Shown piece by piece: positions 60,531-64,000 of a DNA stretch of 64,000 bases; positions within the stretch are counted from its first letter, which is position 1, and each line of letters opens with the position of its first letter. Source of the DNA: JBBRMU01 sp038230655 (lineage in GTDB: Bacteria; Patescibacteriota; Microgenomatia; UBA1406; GWC2-37-13); NCBI GenBank assembly GCA_038230655.1, contig JBBRMU010000002.1, forward strand, positions 1-64,000, read 5' to 3'. The notes below the pieces were generated by a model. It saw nothing but the letters and a program-made list of their open reading frames with translations, ran no database searches and was not told where the DNA came from. The translations under genes were made by a program, and so were the position numbers.

Positions 60531-62939
60531 ATGAAACTCACTGGTATCTCACAAAAGGTCTTCCTGGATCGGTACTCATTGAAAGACAAGAAGGGAACAC
60601 CGATGGAAAAATCACCTGAAGAAATGTGGAAACGCGTAGCTAAAGCTGTTGCTATGGTTGAAAAAAAAGAAGTACAAAAGAGCTGGACAAAGTCTTTTTA
60701 TGACTCCTTAACAGACTTTAAGTATGTACCAGGTGGACGTATCCTTACTGGCGCAGGAATGGGTAGTGAGTTTTCTGTCAGCTACTATAACTGCTTTGTA
60801 ATCCCTTCCCCTAAAGATGATCGCGGGGGCATTATTGAGACACTAAAACAAATGATTGAGATAATGGCACGGGGTGGTGGTGTCGGAATAAACTTATCAT
60901 CTCTCCGTCCCAGAGGAGCTCGCGTCGAAAAAGTAAACGGCTTTTCATCAGGACCCTGTAACTGGGCTGAGCTTTTTTCTCTTGCAACTAAAGATATTAT
61001 CCAACAGGGTGGTTCGAGAAGAGGAGCCCTTATGTTGATGTTGTGGGACTGGCATCCAGATATCGAAGAGTTCATTACTGTAAAACAAGACATGTCCCGC
61101 ATAAATGGGGCGAATCTATCTGTTTGTATTTCTGATACGTTTATGAAAGCTGTTGAAAATGATGCCGACTGGCCACTTTTATTTCCTGATAAGAAAGATC
61201 CTGAATATGATTTGAAATGGGATGGTGACATTGATGCCTGGAAAAAACTAGGTAAGAAAGTAATTGTTCATAAAGTGGTTAAAGCTCGAAAGATATGGGA
61301 TCTCGTTGCCGAAGCAGCCTGGAAATCAGCAGAACCAGGTGTAGTATTTATGGAGCGCTGTAATAAGTTCTATAACAATTGGTACTGGAACAAAGTTAAC
61401 TGTGTCAACCCATGCGGAGAAGAACCTCTACCTCCATGGGGAGTGTGTAACTTGGGTTCAGTTAATCTATCAGCATTTGTAAAGGGATATGATGTTGATA
61501 AAAAAGGAAAGTTCGACTTTAAATCGCTCAAAGGAGTTGTCCGGACAGCTGTTCGTTTTCAGGATAACGTTGTTGATATGGATCCTTACGTTTTTGAAGG
61601 GATCCGGAAAACGCAGCTCGAAGGCGAAAGAAGAATTGGCTTGGGAACGATGGGTCTTGGAGACACGCTTATTAAGCTTCACTTAAGATATGGTTCACCC
61701 CAAGCTCTTGAGTTCATTGATAAAGTCTACTCTCTTATAAGAGATGAAGCTTATAGAGCTTCTGTTGAAATCGCAAAAGAGAAAGGCTCGTTTGGAAAGT
61801 TTGATGCCAAACTCTACCCAAAAGGTAGATTTATCCAACAGTTACCAAAAGACTTGCAAGAGGATATAAAAAATAATGGTATCCGCAACTCTTTGCTTCT
61901 CATGCAAGCGCCAACAGGAACAACTTCTCTCCTAGCAAACACAACTTCGGGAATCGAGCCAGTATTTGAGTTCGAGTTTATGAGAACATCTCGTCTCGGT
62001 CAGGATATTCTCAGACATCACCTATATGAAGCCTGGTTTAAAAAACATGAAGAGGAAGTAAAGTCCGGCAAGCTCCAAAGACCTAATTACTTCTGTTCTG
62101 CCAACGACCTGACACCAGAGGAACACATTATGGTTCAGGCCGTCATTCAGAAATATGTAGATGCCTCAATTTCAAAGACTGTCAATGCACCAGAAACTCA
62201 CACAGTTGAAGATGTAAAAAGACTTTATGATCTCGCATACAAACATGGCTTAAAGGGAATTGCCTATATGAGAGAGGGTTCACGACAAGGTGTTTTGGAG
62301 AGAATTGAAGAAAAGCCAAAAGTTGAAGAGAAACCAGCCGTTGTTGTGCCTCAGTTTACTGTTAAGCCACGTCCGATGGTGGTACATGGTTCAACATACA
62401 AGATCAACACACCTGTGGGAACTGCATTTATCACGGTTAACACAAATAATGAAGGTGAACCTTTGGAAATCTTTATAAATGTAGGTAAAGCCGGAACAGA
62501 TGTCTACGCGATGGCGACAGCGCTAGGTAGAGTGATCTCTGTTTCCTTGAGGTTTTCATCTCATCTTTCTCCTCATGAACGTGTGAGGGAGATTATCGAT
62601 CAGATGCAAGGAATAGGAGGAGCCAGAGCTTTAGGGTTTGGAAAAGAACGCATTAAAAGCCTTCCAGACGCTATTGCAAAGGTTTTGACGATGCATTTCC
62701 AGACATTAAATCAGGAGATGGTACAAGCTCAAAACGACGAGGCAAAAACAACCTTGAATCCGGTAACAGTCTCGGAACAACCAGCTTTGGTGAGCGCGGC
62801 TGTTTCTTCACCCATGATGTCTCAAAAAACGAATGGACACAGTAAATTATTTGATATTTGTCCAAGCTGTGGAGACACGACTTTAGCTCATGAAGAAGGA
62901 TGCGCAAAGTGCTACGCCTGCGGATATGCGGCGTGCTAG
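60531..62939 (+). CDS. nrdJ: class II (adenosylcobalamin-dependent) ribonucleotide reductase
   Basis: 802 residues. Reduces ribonucleotides to deoxyribonucleotides with a radical from adenosylcobalamin. Active-site residues: C88 in YYNCFV, NPCGEE with C295 and E297, and C306 in VCNLGSVNLS. MQAPTGTTSLLANTTSGIEP closes the barrel. After about residue 620 comes a family-typical domain, and the end is a zinc ribbon CPSCGDT ... CAKCYACGYAAC that holds the reducing Cys pairs. No class I or III genes are in the window. The cobalamin adenosyltransferase gene lies about 560 bp downstream. Confidence 0.96.
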   Translation: MKLTGISQKVFLDRYSLKDKKGTPMEKSPEEMWKRVAKAVAMVEKKEVQKSWTKSFYDSLTDFKYVPGGRILTGAGMGSEFSVSYYNCFVIPSPKDDRGGIIETLKQMIEIMARGGGVGINLSSLRPRGARVEKVNGFSSGPCNWAELFSLATKDIIQQGGSRRGALMLMLWDWHPDIEEFITVKQDMSRINGANLSVCISDTFMKAVENDADWPLLFPDKKDPEYDLKWDGDIDAWKKLGKKVIVHKVVKARKIWDLVAEAAWKSAEPGVVFMERCNKFYNNWYWNKVNCVNPCGEEPLPPWGVCNLGSVNLSAFVKGYDVDKKGKFDFKSLKGVVRTAVRFQDNVVDMDPYVFEGIRKTQLEGERRIGLGTMGLGDTLIKLHLRYGSPQALEFIDKVYSLIRDEAYRASVEIAKEKGSFGKFDAKLYPKGRFIQQLPKDLQEDIKNNGIRNSLLLMQAPTGTTSLLANTTSGIEPVFEFEFMRTSRLGQDILRHHLYEAWFKKHEEEVKSGKLQRPNYFCSANDLTPEEHIMVQAVIQKYVDASISKTVNAPETHTVEDVKRLYDLAYKHGLKGIAYMREGSRQGVLERIEEKPKVEEKPAVVVPQFTVKPRPMVVHGSTYKINTPVGTAFITVNTNNEGEPLEIFINVGKAGTDVYAMATALGRVISVSLRFSSHLSPHERVREIIDQMQGIGGARALGFGKERIKSLPDAIAKVLTMHFQTLNQEMVQAQNDEAKTTLNPVTVSEQPALVSAAVSSPMMSQKTNGHSKLFDICPSCGDTTLAHEEGCAKCYACGYAAC

Positions 62940-62957
62940 GTAAAAATTAACTTGCTC

Positions 62958-62989
62958 TATATGCCCCACCCCCAAAAGGTGGGGTATAT
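62958..62989. terminator. bidirectional terminator between nrdJ and the 62993 gene
   Basis: CCCCACC (62964-62970) pairs with GGTGGGG (62978-62984), flanked by TATA repeats. It serves two converging genes. Confidence 0.7.
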
Positions 62990-62992
62990 AGG

Positions 62993-63445
62993 TTATCTAT
63001 CAGTTTCGGTAAACTCAACTAATTTCTCTCGTAAGAATACCGTTTCTTTTTTTATTTCTTCAATTCTTACATCAGATGGCGCGATACCAGCCATTTCTAT
63101 CCTTGCTAACTGTGCATCAGGGTCAATAATGTTTGTGAAATAGTTTATTCTAGTTCTTGTGACTGAACGTAGTAAATACCCCTTAGCTATTGGACTGATT
63201 TGATCAAGGCCGAATAGTCCATACTTAATTGCCGATGCAGTAAAAATTAAGTCTGGCCTCTCTGTTGATGATACATAGTTTACAAATAGAAGCTTAGCAT
63301 AATCTTGAGATGTCACATCACTCTCTGTCAAGAGGTTTCTAACACATTCACTGGCAGTCATAGTTCCTAACTCATTAATATTTCTTTCAATTCTATCTAC
63401 AAAATTTTCTTCGGGTTGTTCCTTACCTGACTCAATATTTAACAT
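62993..63445 (-). CDS. unknown soluble protein
   Basis: 150 residues, helical, acidic at both ends (SGKEQPEEN, TETDR). The middle, ASAIKYGLFGLDQISPIAKGYLLRSVTRTRINYF (a region), shows no known motif. TATAGA lies 7 nt before the ATG (leaderless). It lies between nrdJ and the adenosyltransferase gene on the opposite strand. Function unknown. Confidence 0.6.
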   Translation of the reverse strand: MLNIESGKEQPEENFVDRIERNINELGTMTASECVRNLLTESDVTSQDYAKLLFVNYVSSTERPDLIFTASAIKYGLFGLDQISPIAKGYLLRSVTRTRINYFTNIIDPDAQLARIEMAGIAPSDVRIEEIKKETVFLREKLVEFTETDR

Positions 63446-63451
63446 TATTGC

Positions 63452-63457
63452 TCTATA
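63452..63457 (-). promoter_or_regulatory. -10 box of a leaderless transcript
   Basis: TATAGA (minus strand) six bases before the ATG at 63445. Confidence 0.45.
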
Positions 63458-63500
63458 AAATTGATATAATTATATTGCTATAAAAAGCCAATTATATCAT

Positions 63501-64000
63501 ATGCCAATCTATACCAAAACAGGCGATAAGGGAGAGACTTCACTCTTTGGTGGTAAAAGAATTTCTAAAGATGATGCCCAAGTCGAAGCTTACGGAACCA
63601 TCGATGAACTCAGTAGTTTCCTAGGACTTTTAATAGCAAAAATTCATCAAAAATCCGACCAAAACTTTCTCATAACAATTCAGGAAGACCTCTATAAGAT
63701 GATGGCGTTCCTCGCAGCGGCAAATAGTCCTATAGAATCGTTTTCATCAAGAGTAACATTATTTGAACGGAAAATAGATAATATGCAGTCAAAGCTTCCT
63801 GAGCTCCACTCCTTTATCCTACCTGCTGGTACGGAAATCTCTTCAATCTGCCATTTAGTAAGAGTGGTTTGTAGAAGGGCAGAAAGAGCAGTTATTCATC
63901 TCTCAAAAAATACAACACTAGAGAAAGAATCCATCGCAGTTACTATTCAGTATTTGAATAGGCTTTCCGACTTGTTCTTTGTCCTAGCACGATGGTATAA
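63501..64000 (+). CDS. cob(I)alamin adenosyltransferase, PduO type (3' end outside the window)
   Basis: 166 residues are visible, open at the window end. MPIYTKTGDKGETSLFGGKR is the PduO ATP-binding start, YGTIDELSSFLG follows, and the C-terminal VRVVCRRAERAVIHLS motif and YLNRLSDLFFVLARW are intact. It makes adenosylcobalamin from cobalamin and ATP, the cofactor of NrdJ about 560 bp upstream. No other cobalamin genes are in the window. Only the last few residues should be missing. Confidence 0.95.
   Translation, partial: MPIYTKTGDKGETSLFGGKRISKDDAQVEAYGTIDELSSFLGLLIAKIHQKSDQNFLITIQEDLYKMMAFLAAANSPIESFSSRVTLFERKIDNMQSKLPELHSFILPAGTEISSICHLVRVVCRRAERAVIHLSKNTTLEKESIAVTIQYLNRLSDLFFVLARWY

Noticed and set aside
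60531..62939. An intein or insertion in nrdJ
   Set aside because: The motif order and spacing are continuous and the length is normal for this family.
1..64000. CRISPR array, prophage or plasmid origin
   Set aside because: I saw no regularly spaced repeats, no phage structural genes and no iteron cluster; only one transposase fragment marks mobile DNA.

Overview
The window looks like the chromosome of a Patescibacteria (CPR) cell, most likely of the Microgenomates group. This is an inference from gene content and has not been placed by phylogeny. The DNA is AT-rich and coding-dense. It carries PrgI/TraC-like/VirB4 and VirD4-like ATPases, DUF5667, SLH and dockerin-like surface proteins, a class II (B12-dependent) ribonucleotide reductase with NrdR, an archaeal-type AspRS and many GT-C membrane glycosyltransferases. 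Only two tRNAs are present, neither with an encoded CCA.

Layout. 1-4.9 kb: the tail of an IS1595-type transposase, then a minus-strand nucleotide operon read from 4918 downwards (carbonic-anhydrase-like gene, dut, a hidden 59-residue gene, thyA, a deoxyribosyltransferase-like gene, folA, queA, a small membrane protein). 5-11.4 kb: a divergent beta-carbonic-anhydrase-like gene, a GT4 glycosyltransferase, tatD, rpiB, a decayed dprA, a membrane protein, a DOT1-like methyltransferase and an Rpe-like gene. 11.4-26 kb: surface and envelope functions (a broken GT-C gene, a GH-A-like secreted enzyme), dCMP deaminase, aspS, a fluoride riboswitch ahead of an MFS transporter, tRNA-Pro, HAD and PIG-L enzymes, a broken PIG-V-like gene, an SGNH protein, tRNA-Ala, and a UmuD-like gene with an operator inside its promoter. 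26-37.4 kb: a VirD4-like ATPase, a flavin reductase, a pilin-like protein, a large SLH protein, a response regulator, a dockerin-like protein and an NDT-like/ribbon-helix-helix fusion. 37.5-46.9 kb: a PrgI/TraC-like/VirB4/PBP2 operon, then an S1 protein, DUF5667, HU and RNase Y. 47-59.7 kb: GT-C enzymes, recX-recA, a UbiA-type enzyme, a frameshifted pgi, a flavin oxidoreductase, NUDIX, AI-2E family protein and a UPF0278 PIN protein. 59.9-64 kb: nrdR-nrdJ under a 26-bp palindrome, and a cobalamin adenosyltransferase cut by the window end.

How the parts fit. dCMP deaminase, dUTPase, ThyA and DHFR make dTMP. NrdR, NrdJ and the cobalamin adenosyltransferase form a B12-dependent deoxynucleotide module that must rely on imported corrinoid unless synthesis genes lie elsewhere. 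recA and the umuD-like gene share a 12-bp operator core, so they look like one DNA-damage regulon.

Two kinds of gene start are visible. At least 14 genes have a -10 box 6-8 nt (almost always exactly 7) before the start codon and no Shine-Dalgarno, so their mRNAs should be leaderless. A smaller set (HU, S1, response regulator, GlsB-like and two small unknown proteins) has strong AGGAGG-type sites. Three GT-C glycosyltransferase genes are frameshifted, each with a break at an A9, T7 or T8 tract; this could be phase variation, decay or base-calling error. dprA carries a large internal deletion, a frameshift and a stop, which cannot all be base-calling error.
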